Assembly: GCF_007741495.1 (NCBI RefSeq)
Contig: NZ_CP036262.1
Location: 4,154,001 to 4,218,000, forward strand
Length of the DNA stretch: 64,000 nucleotides
Reading direction: 5' to 3'
Origin: Roseimaritima multifibrata
Lineage (GTDB): Bacteria > Planctomycetota > Planctomycetia > Pirellulales > Pirellulaceae
Both the position numbers and the translations under genes were made by a program. The notes beneath the pieces were generated by a model. It saw only the letters and a program-made list of their open reading frames with translations. It was not told where the DNA came from and made no database searches. The first letter of the stretch is position 1. Each line of letters opens with the position of its first letter. This document shows, piece by piece, positions 30,819 to 41,100 of this stretch.

Positions 30819-32771
30819 GTGATAAGTTACCGTTGCCTATCGATTCTTTTGTCACCTTTGGTCTCTTTTTTCCATTTTGCGACCGCTGACGAATTCGACG
30901 TTGAAATCAAACCGTTGCTTACAAAATATTGCATCGGATGTCACAACGACGACAACACCGAAGGCGAAGTCAATTTTGCCACCTTTGAAAATCCGGCACA
31001 AATCGATGCGGCGTTCAAGACTTGGGAAAGTGCTGCAGAGCGTCTAGTCGCCCGAGACATGCCTCCGGAAGGAGAATCACAGCCAACCGATATCGAACGC
31101 GAGCGAATCCTGCATTGGTACCAAAACCGGTTTGTTGACTCCGTCGTCGCGAAACCAGCTTCGTTCCGCCCCCGCCGGCTGTCCGCGGTCGAATATCGCA
31201 ATACTCTGCAATCGCTGTTTGGATTTGAGTTGGAAGTCGCCATCATTGAAGCCGAACAAACGAAAAGCGAAACCTCCCTTGTTCTAAAACTACTTCCTGA
31301 CGACCCGCCAGGACGAAGTGGTTTTCGAAACGACACGCACTCCAATCCACTGACCACCGTTATCTGGGACCAATACTCCTTTTTGACCGATCACGCGCTC
31401 AGTGAATTCTTCGCCCCCAACAACCGCCACTTCCTCGAAGCGTATGTCGGACCGCTTAAAGAGAATTTTGCAGAAGCCGAAGCCGAAAAACTTGTCCGCA
31501 CGTTTGCTCCACGTGCTCTTCGGCGTCCACTACCAGAAGCCGAGTTGTCTGAAATCATTGATCGTATTGAACGACGATCGCCGGACGTCCAGGTTGAAGA
31601 TGCCGTCAAGAGAGAACTGAAAGCGATTCTGATGTCCCCCTCGTTCCTCTACCGAGGGCTTCGGATGGAACGAATACCGGGGCAACAGCCAGTGGACGAT
31701 TTTGAACTGGCTGAACGTCTTTCCTATTTTCTCTGGGGCGACATGCCGGACGCCACGCTTACAGAACTTGCGAAATCAGGCACGCTGGGTGACACGGATG
31801 TACTGAAGCGTCAGGTCGACCGAATGCTTCTTTCTCCCCAAGCCAGCCATCTGGCGACGGACTTTGCTTTCCAATGGTTGGCGATTAACGAAATCGAGCA
31901 TTTCGGTGACAACTATCCTCTGCAACAATCGATGGAGGCTCAGGTTGTCGACTTCATGCAATACCTATTCACCGAAGATCGCCCCCTTATTGAACTGATT
32001 GATTCCGATGTTTCCTTCATCAATCCTCTGATTGCTCGTCACTACGGAAAAGACCGCAACCAACTTAAGGCGTACAGAAAGGCGAAGGGAATCGAAGTTG
32101 AATTCGTATCCCATCAAAAAATCACGCTTGAACACAGCAAGAATCGAGGTGGGATCCTGACGATGCCAGGAATTCTCGCAATGAATAAGGGGCCCGTACT
32201 AAGAGGGACATGGGTTCTGGAGCGTATCCTTGGCGATGAGCTTCCCGACCCACCAATGAATGTTGGTAGTGTGCCTCCGCCCCGGGATGGCGAGGATTTA
32301 ACTTTTCGGCAACGTTTTGAACTGCATCGGGCAAACGTGACCTGTGCATCCTGTCACGACAAAATTGATCCGCTCGGGTTTGCGTTGCAACGGTACGACG
32401 ATTCCGGGTCTTACGTCGGCCAGAACGCGACAGTCACCAGAACCAGAGGCAAGGATTCCGATCACGCGACCAAGGGGAAACGCATCGATACGTCCGGTCG
32501 GCTGCCTTCAGGTGAAACGTTTGAGGACATGCAAGGCCTTAAACATTTGCTTGCCACTAGCCAGCGTAGAAAGGTCATCCGCAATATCGTCGAGCGAACG
32601 CTTTCCTACGCACTATGCCGAGCGTTAGAAATTCACGACCGGCCGACCGTCGATCAAATGGTTGACAACCTGGATCAGCGCAACGGCACCTACCGCGATC
32701 TATTCCACGCGGTTGTACTCAGTTTGCCGTTCCGCGAAACGGTAAACCCCATTCACGAAGCCCCCCAATAG
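30819..32771 (+). CDS. DUF1592-family cytochrome c-type protein (pair 1)
   Basis: 650 residues from the GTG at 30819, which gives a Sec signal (CLSILLSPLVSFFHFATA); the frame is open further up to a TTG at 30669. It is the planctomycete cytochrome-like composite: an N-terminal haem motif CIGCH in KYCIGCHNDDNTEGEVNF, then DUF1587 (RRLSAVEYRNTLQSLFG), DUF1595/DUF1592 (FAPRALRRPLPEAEL; LAERLSYFLWGDMPD), DUF1588 with the second haem motif CASCH (RANVTCASCHDKIDPLGFAL) and C-terminal DUF1585 (RIDTSGRLPSGETF, TLSYALCRALE). Both CxxCH motifs are intact. It is followed by its DUF1552 partner 11 bases on. Such pairs are abundant in planctomycetes and presumed to act in the periplasm on complex substrates; the reaction has not been shown. 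Confidence 0.88.
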   Translation: MISYRCLSILLSPLVSFFHFATADEFDVEIKPLLTKYCIGCHNDDNTEGEVNFATFENPAQIDAAFKTWESAAERLVARDMPPEGESQPTDIERERILHWYQNRFVDSVVAKPASFRPRRLSAVEYRNTLQSLFGFELEVAIIEAEQTKSETSLVLKLLPDDPPGRSGFRNDTHSNPLTTVIWDQYSFLTDHALSEFFAPNNRHFLEAYVGPLKENFAEAEAEKLVRTFAPRALRRPLPEAELSEIIDRIERRSPDVQVEDAVKRELKAILMSPSFLYRGLRMERIPGQQPVDDFELAERLSYFLWGDMPDATLTELAKSGTLGDTDVLKRQVDRMLLSPQASHLATDFAFQWLAINEIEHFGDNYPLQQSMEAQVVDFMQYLFTEDRPLIELIDSDVSFINPLIARHYGKDRNQLKAYRKAKGIEVEFVSHQKITLEHSKNRGGILTMPGILAMNKGPVLRGTWVLERILGDELPDPPMNVGSVPPPRDGEDLTFRQRFELHRANVTCASCHDKIDPLGFALQRYDDSGSYVGQNATVTRTRGKDSDHATKGKRIDTSGRLPSGETFEDMQGLKHLLATSQRRKVIRNIVERTLSYALCRALEIHDRPTVDQMVDNLDQRNGTYRDLFHAVVLSLPFRETVNPIHEAPQ

Positions 32772-32782
32772 TTGGAGAATCG

Positions 32783-34372
32783 ATGAGCCTTCACATCCAA
32801 CGAAGAACCCTTTTACGGGGTGCTGCCGGCGTCGCTTTGCCGCTCCCTTTCCTAAATCTTATGAAGGGCTCCACATCGGCGGCCGAATCGAAAACGTCTC
32901 CGCTACGGTTTATATCACTGTTCAAACCGAATGGAGTTCACCCTCCGTCTTGGAATATCAACGGTGGCGCTGAACATGATTTCCGCATGTCGCCTTTGAT
33001 GAAACCGTTCGAGAAACACAAGCAGGATCTGCTGATCCTGGACAACATCGGTGACTTCGGATTCGCGTCCCATGCGAACTCCTCACGCCGCTTTCTTACC
33101 GGGCACCACGCCAATACAAAATCAGCATCGATCGACCAGTTGATCGCCGACAAAATCGGTCACGGTACGGCACATCGCTCGCTGGAACTAACCACCGAAG
33201 GTCTATTCACGAACCAAATTGGCTGCAGTTACATCTCCTATGACTCGCAGGGACAAGCGATCCCCCGTGAGAGCGATCCACAACTGATCTTTGATCGCCT
33301 TTTCCGCAGCCCCTTTGGGAATCCTCAGAAAAGACGAGCGATGTCTAGTCTGCTAGATCGAGTCGGCGAGGACGCACGCTCATTGGCTCGAAAAACGGGA
33401 CATCAAGACCGCCGCACGTTGGACGAATATTTGGAGGTTGTCCGTGCGACCGAACGAAGGTTAGAGAAATTCGGATCGGAGAAACCACAACAACACGTCG
33501 ACGTCCAAGGCCTGCAGCGCCCTCCACGAGCAGCAAACCTGAACGAACAAGTCGAAACGATGCTTGACCTGATCGCATTGGCAATGTGGACCGATTCGAC
33601 TCGCTGTGCCACCTACATGTTGGGCAATAGCAACAGCCGAATCGTTTTTGATTTCCTAGGAATCACCGAGCAACACCATTACCTTTCACACTTCTTCCGC
33701 AATTTTTCGCGAGAAAACTTAGAAGCCCTGCTGAAGATCAATATTTGGCACATGGAGAAATTCGATTACCTGTTAACCAAATTGAAATCCTACAAAGACC
33801 AGAACGGCACGTTGCTTGATCAAAGCGTGGTCCTGTTTGGATCCGGTATGGGGCATAGCGATAACCACACGGTCAAACGAATTCCAATGATCCTAGCCGG
33901 TCAAGGTGGAGGGCGTCTGAAGACCGGAAGGTACCTTCGCTACTCAGAGAATCAGCCGGTTGGAAAACTGCATCTGGCTCTTCTAAATGCTTTTGGAATT
34001 GAACGCGATTCCTATGCACAAGCATCCACACCACTCGCTGGTCTAAGTGGGGGCCCAATCGAGTATTACCAAGAGCGTCCGTTTGACAGCTGGGTCAAGG
34101 CAGACGATCAAAGCTATACCGTTCAAGGTCGACTACGGATGTCTGATGACCTGAACGAAGCACGGATCTTTTATGTCGAAGTCAAAGGGCGACCGCCGGT
34201 TCGCGTCGATGTTCAATTCCAAGATTTCCATCGATTCAATTTGGCGTATCATTGCGGCACCCCGATCACCTTGACCGGGGAAGGATCGCCGTTCGGTGAA
34301 ACCATACGGATCACGAAAGTCGAGGAACTGAAGTCGCTGTTTGGCAAGCAGCCAGGCACACAAAACGGATAA
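32783..34372 (+). CDS. DUF1552-family Tat-exported protein (pair 1)
   Basis: 529 residues, with a Tat-type signal (QRRTLLRGAAGVALPLPFL). The DUF1552 core is present: FISLFKPNGVHPPSW, DLLILDNIGDFGFASHANSSRRFLTG, QDRRTLDEYLEVVRATERRLEKF, LIALAMWTDSTRCATYMLG, and QSVVLFGSGMGHSDNHTVKRIPMILAGQGGG near the end. The family belongs with the alkaline phosphatase/DUF1501 superfamily, without known activity. The last 80 residues, after LAGLSGGPIEYY, form an extra C-terminal domain absent from the other two DUF1552 proteins in the window. It is co-transcribed with the DUF1592 gene. Confidence 0.88.
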   Translation: MSLHIQRRTLLRGAAGVALPLPFLNLMKGSTSAAESKTSPLRFISLFKPNGVHPPSWNINGGAEHDFRMSPLMKPFEKHKQDLLILDNIGDFGFASHANSSRRFLTGHHANTKSASIDQLIADKIGHGTAHRSLELTTEGLFTNQIGCSYISYDSQGQAIPRESDPQLIFDRLFRSPFGNPQKRRAMSSLLDRVGEDARSLARKTGHQDRRTLDEYLEVVRATERRLEKFGSEKPQQHVDVQGLQRPPRAANLNEQVETMLDLIALAMWTDSTRCATYMLGNSNSRIVFDFLGITEQHHYLSHFFRNFSRENLEALLKINIWHMEKFDYLLTKLKSYKDQNGTLLDQSVVLFGSGMGHSDNHTVKRIPMILAGQGGGRLKTGRYLRYSENQPVGKLHLALLNAFGIERDSYAQASTPLAGLSGGPIEYYQERPFDSWVKADDQSYTVQGRLRMSDDLNEARIFYVEVKGRPPVRVDVQFQDFHRFNLAYHCGTPITLTGEGSPFGETIRITKVEELKSLFGKQPGTQNG

Positions 34373-34489
34373 AGCGTCATCAAGACTACACATCCGCATG
34401 GAATGCGTCAGTATCCATCGGTTGCGAATGCTTCGCTTTATGGGCCGAATGGTCCACAGGGCGAGTAACCTTGCCGACCGGTTGCAACG

Positions 34490-34512
34490 AAACGGTGTGG
34501 AACACCGTTTTT
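34490..34512 (+). terminator. Intrinsic terminator between convergent genes
   Basis: AAACGGTGT (34490-34498) pairs perfectly with ACACCGTTT (34502-34510) around a GGA loop. Counting the pairing T residues, a run of five T closes the rightward side. It lies about 120 bases after the pair 1 DUF1552 stop and 37 bases before the 3' end of the leftward barrel gene. Confidence 0.8.
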
Positions 34513-34548
34513 AAAAGAAAGTCGCAACGCCGAAGAAGGGAGATTCGG

Positions 34549-35589
34549 TTAGAAGCTCTTCGACCAACTGGCAATGAAGGTCCAGTCGGTTTCCAGTTGG
34601 ATCCCGTTCAAATCTTGGTAAAGCGTCGGCACAAATTCCGTGCTCAGCAAGTGACCTTTGATCAGGGCTGAAGTTCCCAGTCCTAAGTTACAGGTGTAGC
34701 CCCCGCGGAAGCTTTCGACGTTCGTGCTGATCCCCATGTCGGGTGTCATCGGGTCGGCACCCGTGTAGTTGGTGCGCCAAAGATTTTCCAAGCGAATGCT
34801 AGCCGCAAGGTACTGATTTAGAACCTGGCTATACCAAGTGTTCAATCGAAATTCATCGCTGACGGCGTAGTCTCGGTAGTTTCGTCCGATCGGCAAGTCT
34901 GTCTGAAGTTGCGTGCCGAACGAGCCTGTTTCAAAGTAATGTTTCCAGGTGATACCGGGTTTCGCATTGAAAGTCCCTGAACCCAGACGCATCGGGTAAG
35001 GCATGGGTTGTTCCATCATGCCTCCGGTTGGAACCGAGGTCGTACGATAGATACGTCCCGTCGGTACCGATCCCGCCAGATTGAAAATCAAGTCATCGTC
35101 GACATCGGAATAGAGCCGCAGCAGAGCGCCGAAAGTGGTGTCACCGAAACCGCTGTTGTGCGTTGTAAAATCAGTCCCCGGCGCGCCGCTCATTGGGCCC
35201 CGCAGGTGATCCATCGTGATGCTGGGCAACATCAACATTGCGTACAAGGTCACGTCTTCGGTCATCCCCCGCATGACATGCAACATATGCATTTCGTGGG
35301 TCATGTTTGTCGGCGTCGCCATCCGGTTGGTGACTGGATTACTTGTCGCTCCCCAAGCGATCGATTCGACGTCGCTTAAAGTCCGCGAACCCGCACGGTT
35401 GTCGTCCATGTACATATTCATGTACTTGTATTCGACCATCCATTCACCGGGATCGTGCATGTGATCGCCCATGATTCCTGCGGGAGCATGCTTGTCGGCC
35501 CGCGATCGGAATGAGTCGTCTGCAAAAGCCGAAACGCTTCCCAGCGGACAAGCTAGAAGCGTTAAAAAAAATAACTTGCCAAGTTTCAT
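34549..35589 (-). CDS. Met/His-rich outer-membrane beta-barrel transporter-like protein
   Basis: 346 residues, with a Sec signal (FFLTLLACPLGSVSAFA). The mature N-terminus HAPAGIMGDHMHDPGEWMVEYKYMNMYMDDN and the block NMTHEMHMLHVMRGMTEDVTLYAMLMLPSITMDHLR are strongly enriched in Met and His. The remainder shows alternating beta strands (TTFGALLRLYS, GSGTFNAKPGITWKHYF, YTCNLGLGTSALIKGHL) and a terminal aromatic (WSKSF), as in outer-membrane barrels. Similar proteins elsewhere are annotated as a transporter related to phenol-degradation MetA and lie near copper or other metal genes. Metal binding is an inference from composition. It ends near the strong terminator at 34490. Confidence 0.8.
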   Translation of the reverse strand: MKLGKLFFLTLLACPLGSVSAFADDSFRSRADKHAPAGIMGDHMHDPGEWMVEYKYMNMYMDDNRAGSRTLSDVESIAWGATSNPVTNRMATPTNMTHEMHMLHVMRGMTEDVTLYAMLMLPSITMDHLRGPMSGAPGTDFTTHNSGFGDTTFGALLRLYSDVDDDLIFNLAGSVPTGRIYRTTSVPTGGMMEQPMPYPMRLGSGTFNAKPGITWKHYFETGSFGTQLQTDLPIGRNYRDYAVSDEFRLNTWYSQVLNQYLAASIRLENLWRTNYTGADPMTPDMGISTNVESFRGGYTCNLGLGTSALIKGHLLSTEFVPTLYQDLNGIQLETDWTFIASWSKSF

Positions 35590-35814
35590 TACAAATCCAT
35601 TTTGCTAAAACCGAGTCACGGCGCGCTCCTCACATTCCGTCTCTTCGGCAAAAAAAGCAATGATTACAAGTACTAAGGTGCGAACAATCGAGCTAGTTCC
35701 AGCAAGCGATTGTTAGAATTGGCGCCATCGTCACGGTTTACCGTCGCTCGCACGCCCACCGACAAGTGGAACCTGCGGCACCTTGGCACAGGCGGACCGA
35801 GAAAAATCGCCTCG

Positions 35815-36735
35815 CTAACGGGTTGCCGTCCGCCAGCAACCTGAAGAGATAACGCCACACTCCGGAAGCACTTCTTGGTTGTACTGGTAGGTCCAAGCCC
35901 AAAATCGATCGCCATGAACCTTCACTTGAGCCAATCGACGCACATACAGGGATCGGTCGCTATACCCCAGCGCATCGGTTTCGCCCGGCAGAATCCGAGT
36001 TTCGTCTCGTTCAAAACCTTCGATTTCATCCAAGACAGCCAGACATTTGTCAATCTGCCCCAATCGCACGAATTCTCCAGACACCTGACGGTCACCCTGG
36101 ACTGGCCCTGGTAACAGTCCTGGGTAACTTCCCAAATTGACGATTTCCCCATCGATTTTTCCTGGTGCGGTATGGAGGACCTCCATTTCGCGAATCACTC
36201 CCGAACGGCACTCCCCATCCATCAGCGTACCGTAGATAAAAACCGCATCCGTCAGATAGGGAACGGTCTGCTGACTTGCCGCCGCAAACAGGTATTTGTC
36301 AGTCAGTCGATGAGTTCGCAAGCCATTGCGAACGGCCGAAAGATAGGCCTCCGTTGGTTCCACAAATCCGAGGTCCTTTTCGGGCGAAAGCACAAAAACA
36401 AAAGCTTGGACCGGATATCCGTTTTCATCCAGCACTGTCATCGAAACGCGGCGATAGGATGTCGGGACACCTTCCTTATGGTCCAACGCTCGCCAAGCTT
36501 TTTCGTCTGCTCGAAACAATACCCCTTCGGCAACGTGTCCCAAACTTGGCACAACATTTAATGCTCCACCACCTCGGGCATTGGAAAAATGCGAGAAATG
36601 GATCTTGTGATCGGGCAGTCTGCCGATGCCCACCACCTTTAACCCCGATCCATCGTGTCGTTTTCCTTCGCACCATCGCCCCCAATCCCGCGCACACAAA
36701 TTCGACCCGTAGGCAAAATACAAGGCATCGGACAT
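35815..36735 (-). CDS. Tandem gamma-glutamylcyclotransferase-like (GGCT/AIG2) protein
   Basis: 306 residues from the ATG at 36735; an ATG at 36741 is also in frame. Two cyclotransferase-like domains lie in one chain. The N-terminal one (about 1-150) opens with YFAYGSNLC and ends in PVQAFVFVLSPE. The C-terminal one (about 160-300) opens with VFIYGTLMDGECR and includes GEIVNLGSYPGLLPG, VLDEIEGFE and WAWTYQYN. YGSN and YGTL are the phosphate/glutamyl-binding loops of this fold. The catalytic Glu seems to lie near the DHKEGVP block of the first domain and in the DEIEGF block of the second. Single-domain members cleave gamma-glutamyl amides; the substrate here is unknown. Confidence 0.8.
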   Translation of the reverse strand: MSDALYFAYGSNLCARDWGRWCEGKRHDGSGLKVVGIGRLPDHKIHFSHFSNARGGGALNVVPSLGHVAEGVLFRADEKAWRALDHKEGVPTSYRRVSMTVLDENGYPVQAFVFVLSPEKDLGFVEPTEAYLSAVRNGLRTHRLTDKYLFAAASQQTVPYLTDAVFIYGTLMDGECRSGVIREMEVLHTAPGKIDGEIVNLGSYPGLLPGPVQGDRQVSGEFVRLGQIDKCLAVLDEIEGFERDETRILPGETDALGYSDRSLYVRRLAQVKVHGDRFWAWTYQYNQEVLPECGVISSGCWRTATR

Positions 36736-37069
36736 CTGCAAATTTCCTTTACGATGGCATCGCTAGTTTTACCACCAGCAAATGCGACCTTACCGTTTAA
36801 CAATAGAATGATGCGTTCTCGCAGGAAGCGTTCGGCGAGCGTGCCCGCATCCATGATGCTAACGGCAACGATTCGGATCAAACGCGCTTCCTAGCATGCC
36901 CCTCTCGTGAAAGCTAGGGACTTTGTTCTTTCAAAACGGCAGAAGCGAAGCATGCTTGCGACAACCGGTTTGAAACCTTCCCGTCAGCACGTTCGGTCGT
37001 TCTTCGACCACGATTGAAAAAACGCTCATTCCCCATGAACCACCGTTCGCGTCCACGAAGGCGCTCCCA
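36736..37069. other. Intergenic region, no gene supported
   Basis: About 334 bases between the cyclotransferase-like gene and the 3' end of the ArsC-like gene. An open frame at 36639-36881 faintly recalls the N-terminus of ClpP-like proteins but overlaps the cyclotransferase gene and is not supported. No terminator was recognised. Confidence 0.35.
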
Positions 37070-37420
37070 CTAGTCTTTGAGGATCTCTTCAATGTTCTCG
37101 ATCGGGCGGCCGATTGCGGCTTTCCCGTCATGAACAACAATCGGTCGTTCGATCAATTTGGGGTTTGCGACAAGGATTTCGATCCACTGCTTATCGGTCA
37201 ATTCCTTGTCGGACAGGCCTAAATCCTTGTAGCTTTGCTCTCCCTTGCGCACCAACTGCGAAGGCCGGATCCCAAGCATCTTTACAATTTTGGATAGTTC
37301 ACGTTCACTCGGTGGATCGTCCAAATATTTCACAACGTCAAATTCGATAGCGCGGTCTTCTAACAACTGCACAGCCTGACGCGATTTCGAACAGCGCGGG
37401 TTATGAAAAATGGTTGTCAT
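37070..37420 (-). CDS. ArsC/Spx-type arsenate reductase-like protein
   Basis: 116 residues from the ATG at 37420 (MTTIFHNPRCSKSRQ); a longer in-frame reading to 37618 adds a run without resemblance. The thioredoxin fold carries the catalytic Cys10 in HNPRCSKSR. The Arg residues that bind arsenate in ArsC are matched by RKGE (in QLVRKGEQ), PKLIERPIVV and AIGRPIEN. It has the full ArsC length, with no Spx-like alpha-CTD-binding feature obvious. No arsenite pump or ArsR regulator lies nearby, so it may reduce arsenate or act as a general thiol reductase. Confidence 0.85.
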   Translation of the reverse strand: MTTIFHNPRCSKSRQAVQLLEDRAIEFDVVKYLDDPPSERELSKIVKMLGIRPSQLVRKGEQSYKDLGLSDKELTDKQWIEILVANPKLIERPIVVHDGKAAIGRPIENIEEILKD

Positions 37421-38136
37421 TGTCGTTAGCTGAAATGGGGCATTTGCAAAAACGACAGACACTTTCGACTGTCGCGCGAAGACCGCAATTTTCCACAAAA
37501 TCCGAATCCCCAAAAGCCCCCACGGTCTAGGCAGCCCCTGATCGGCTTGTTGATTTGGTGATTGTCGTCTTTCGCAGGGGATGTGAAATTTATAGGTGAC
37601 GATTTCAACCCTGCCCATCGGTGTCTGGGTGCAATGCTTTTAGCCCAGCGGGGCGTAAAAAGAATAAGCGAGGAAAGTCTGGCTCCCCTCGCCCTCAAAA
37701 TAAGCTTGCTTAGAACAGGTTTGATACTGGATCAACGGTTCGCCAGCTAATTCAACTAAGTACGATTTAAAGGCTTGTTTTAGGGGCGAGGGGAGCCAGA
37801 CTTTCTTCATTTATAAATCGCACGCCCTCCGGGCTACGTGTTCACTCGTTCCCAGGTAGATTCGTCAACTGCTGCAAACCCTTCATTTGTTGATTTCACG
37901 CCCCCCGCGGAAGGCGACATTCTTTCTCCGCTTTCGATTAAGTCGACGGGCCGTGAAGGAAGGGGAAATCGGGCGCATTGTCCAGCTGACAACGCAGGCA
38001 TCGCCCCTTCTACCACAGAATCATTCTCCATCCGTTTGCGCGTGCCCCAATCTTCTCCATAGGCGTCTATAATCGGTTTGCCGACCTCGAGCCGCTCCGT
38101 TCAATCTGCTCGACTCTCCCACCTCGAATGATTTAA
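37421..38136. other. Intergenic region with palindromic element C
   Basis: About 716 bases between the divergent ArsC-like and ceramidase/dehydrogenase fusion genes, holding element C (37643-37834). The remainder should contain the two promoters. No RNA gene was recognised. Confidence 0.45.
37643..37834. mobile_element. Palindromic MITE-like element, copy C (about 190 bp)
   Basis: The arms 37674-37705 and 37773-37804 are inverted copies (about 32 bases, about three mismatches) built around AAAGTCTGGCTCCCCTCGCC. The outer right end reads, on the other strand, GAGGGCGTGCGATTTATAAA, which resembles the ends of MITE-like copies A and B (GGACGTGCGATAAATAA). It shares the end motif with the other two but not their internal sequence, so it may be a different member of one family. 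No coding capacity. Confidence 0.5.
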
Positions 38137-41100
38137 GTGTCCATGATTCGTTATTTCATTTCCTGCATTCTCCCCCAGCGATTCGTCTGCTTCGTGGCGT
38201 CTGCGGAACCCAATATAAGATTTGCAGTGGTTGCGATTCTTCTATTTTCGCTTTGCTGCTGCAATGATCTGCCGGCTGCAGAATCAACAGGACAGGCTGT
38301 TTACAGCGTCGGCGTTGCAAAACGGGACGTCACCCCTGAATACCCGGTCCGCCTAAACGGTTTCGCCTTTCGCAAGGCTGAATCCGAAGGCGTCTCACAA
38401 GCGCTCTGGGCGCGCGCTTTGGCGATCGGAACCGATGAACAGTCTCCCGTTGTGTTGGTGACGCTGGACAGCTTGGGAATCCGGTCAGCGATGGTTGACG
38501 AAGTCCACCGTCGCCTCGCTGAACAGACCAAATTGGAACGCGATCATTTGATCATGACGTTCACCCACACACATAGCGCTCCCAAAGTGAACGGCGCATC
38601 GGACAACATTTTCGCCGAACCAATTCCCGCCGAACATCAGGTTCGCCTGGATCGCTATACCGAAGAACTAACGGTTGCTTTAGCGGATGTCATCCAGGCA
38701 GCATTAGCCGATCGCCAGCCAGCGACGCTTGGCTGGACGGTCGGTGAAGTAGGGTTTGCGGCCAATCGTCGAACCAAAGGGGGCCCCGTCGATCATTCGC
38801 TTCCCTGTCTAATCGTCCGCGCTGCGAACGATCCTGCTAAGGTCCGCGCCATCTACACCACTTATGCCTGCCACTGCGTGACGCTTTCTCAAAACATGTT
38901 GAGTGGTGACTGGGCAGGCTACGCTGTCGAATCGATCGAACGCCATTTTCCTGGCGCCATCGGACTGGTTTCAATCGGCTGCGGCGCCGACCAAAATCCC
39001 GACAGCGGAGTCACCGGTGACAAAGTCGATATCGCTCAACAACAAGGCATGCAGATTGGCGACGAGGTCGCCCGACTGATCAAAGAGGGAACAGTCACCC
39101 CGCTATCCGCGCCCGTGCAGACCGCAGCTTCCAGCCTTCAACTCCCTTTTCAAACCATCCCGACTCGCGAACAGTTTAAGGCGATGGAGAAGCAAGGGGG
39201 ACCGAACGGCTACAACGCCACGACTCAACTAGCTCGCATGGATCGCGGCGAAAAGCTTCCAGAATCTTTAAGCTATCCGATCCAAGTCTGTTATTTCGGA
39301 GACCAACTGTGCATGGTCTTTCTTTCCGGCGAGGTTTGCGTCGATTATTCGCTCCGACTGAAAAAGGAACTTGATGCGAAACGGCTTTGGATGCACGGGT
39401 ACAGCCATGATTTCGGTTCCTACATTCCATCGGAGCGACTGCTTTCGGAAGGAGGATACGGGGCCGGCGCCGAAATCCCGTATTTCGCGCTTCCCAACAA
39501 ACTTGCTCCGGGACTGGAGAAAAAGATCATCGATAAGGTCCACCGGCTTACTCCACCTGCTTTCACGACCGCTGCCCCGCAGCCGTCCCATGGCGATAAA
39601 CCGGACGACAAACCGCTTGGCGGCACAAACGGGATCCCTCCGACTTCACCAGAACAGTCACTTCAAAAATTCGAAACCGACGCGGATCTAAAAGTCCAAT
39701 TGGTTGCAAGCGAACCGCAAATCGTCGACCCCGTAGCCATCGACTTCGGCCCCGATGGTGATGTCTGGGTCGTGCAGATGACCGATTATGGTCGAGGAAT
39801 CGAAGAGGAATTTGTTCCTCAAGGAGAGGTTCGCGTTCTGAAAGACAACGACGGCGATGGACACTACGAAACTTCACAGGTGTTCATCGGAGGCCTGCGA
39901 TATCCCACCGACGTTAAAGTCTGGCGCGATGGTGCTCTGATCTGCGATGCGCCAAACATCATTTTTGCCCGAGACCAGGATGGCGACGGAAAGGCAGAGA
40001 GTCGCGAAATCCTGTTTAGCGGTTTTGCGACGCACAATGGGCAGGCTCGAGTCAACAGCCTTCGATGGGGGCTGGATAATTGGCTGTATGGTTCAGGCGG
40101 CTTGTTTGGCGGACAAATTGCAAACCAAGAAGGTAAGGTCGTGGACGTTTCCGGAAGGGACTTTCGCATTCAGCCTGACCTGGGGCTAATCGAACCGGTC
40201 ACCGGCCGTAGCCAACAAGGACGGACACGCGATGATTTCGGTAATTGGTTTGGCTGTACGAACAGCAATCTGATTTATCACTACCCGGTCGTCGATCACT
40301 ACGTGAAACGCAATCCCTTTGTCATTCCCCCCGCAACTTCGATCAGCGTTCCCAGCGGTGAAAATGCGGGAAAGCTGTTTCCCTCTAGCGATTTAGTCCT
40401 CTTTCGATTGTCCGGGGCGCCCGGCCGCGCGACCGCAGCGTGCGGAGTCGGTATCTATCGCGATGATCATTTGGGACCAGCCTACCACGGCAACTCGTTT
40501 ACCTGTGAACCGGTTAATCAGTTGGTCTATCGCCAAGTCCTGGAACGGAAAGGGGCAACCATCCGAGGGACGCGAGCCGCAAACGAACAAAATTCCGAAT
40601 TTCTCCGCTCCAGCGACCGATGGTTTCGCCCCGTTCAAGCTCGAACCGGCCCCGATGGCGGGCTTTGGGTTGTGGACATGTATCGCTACGTCATTGAACA
40701 CCCCAAATGGATTCCCGATGAAACGCTGGCGGAGCTGGACGTGTTTGCGGGAAAAGGGCTGGGAAGAATCTACCGAGTCCTCCCGACCAAAATGGAAAGG
40801 CAAGCTCCGCTTTCCCTTAGCGCCCTGAACGATCAAGACTTGGCCAAAGCCATCGACAGCAACAACGGAATTGTTCGTGACTTGGTACATCAAATGCTGT
40901 TGTGGCGCGATGCGAAATCCGCGTCCGAACCATTGCGACGGATCGCCAAAGCGAGTAAGAATCCCGCTGTCCGAATCCAAGCACTTGCTGCCCTCGATGG
41001 ACTGAACGAACTTTCAACAAAAGACCTTTGGAGCCCTTTGGCAGATTCAAGCTCCGAGGTTCGTCGCCACGCCGTTCGCCTGGCCGAAAAATTTCTTGCT

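Noticed and set aside
36639-36881. Leftward frame that faintly resembles a ClpP N-terminus (FLRERIILLL)
   Set aside because: It shares the DNA of the cyclotransferase start in another phase, and the similarity is too short to mean anything.
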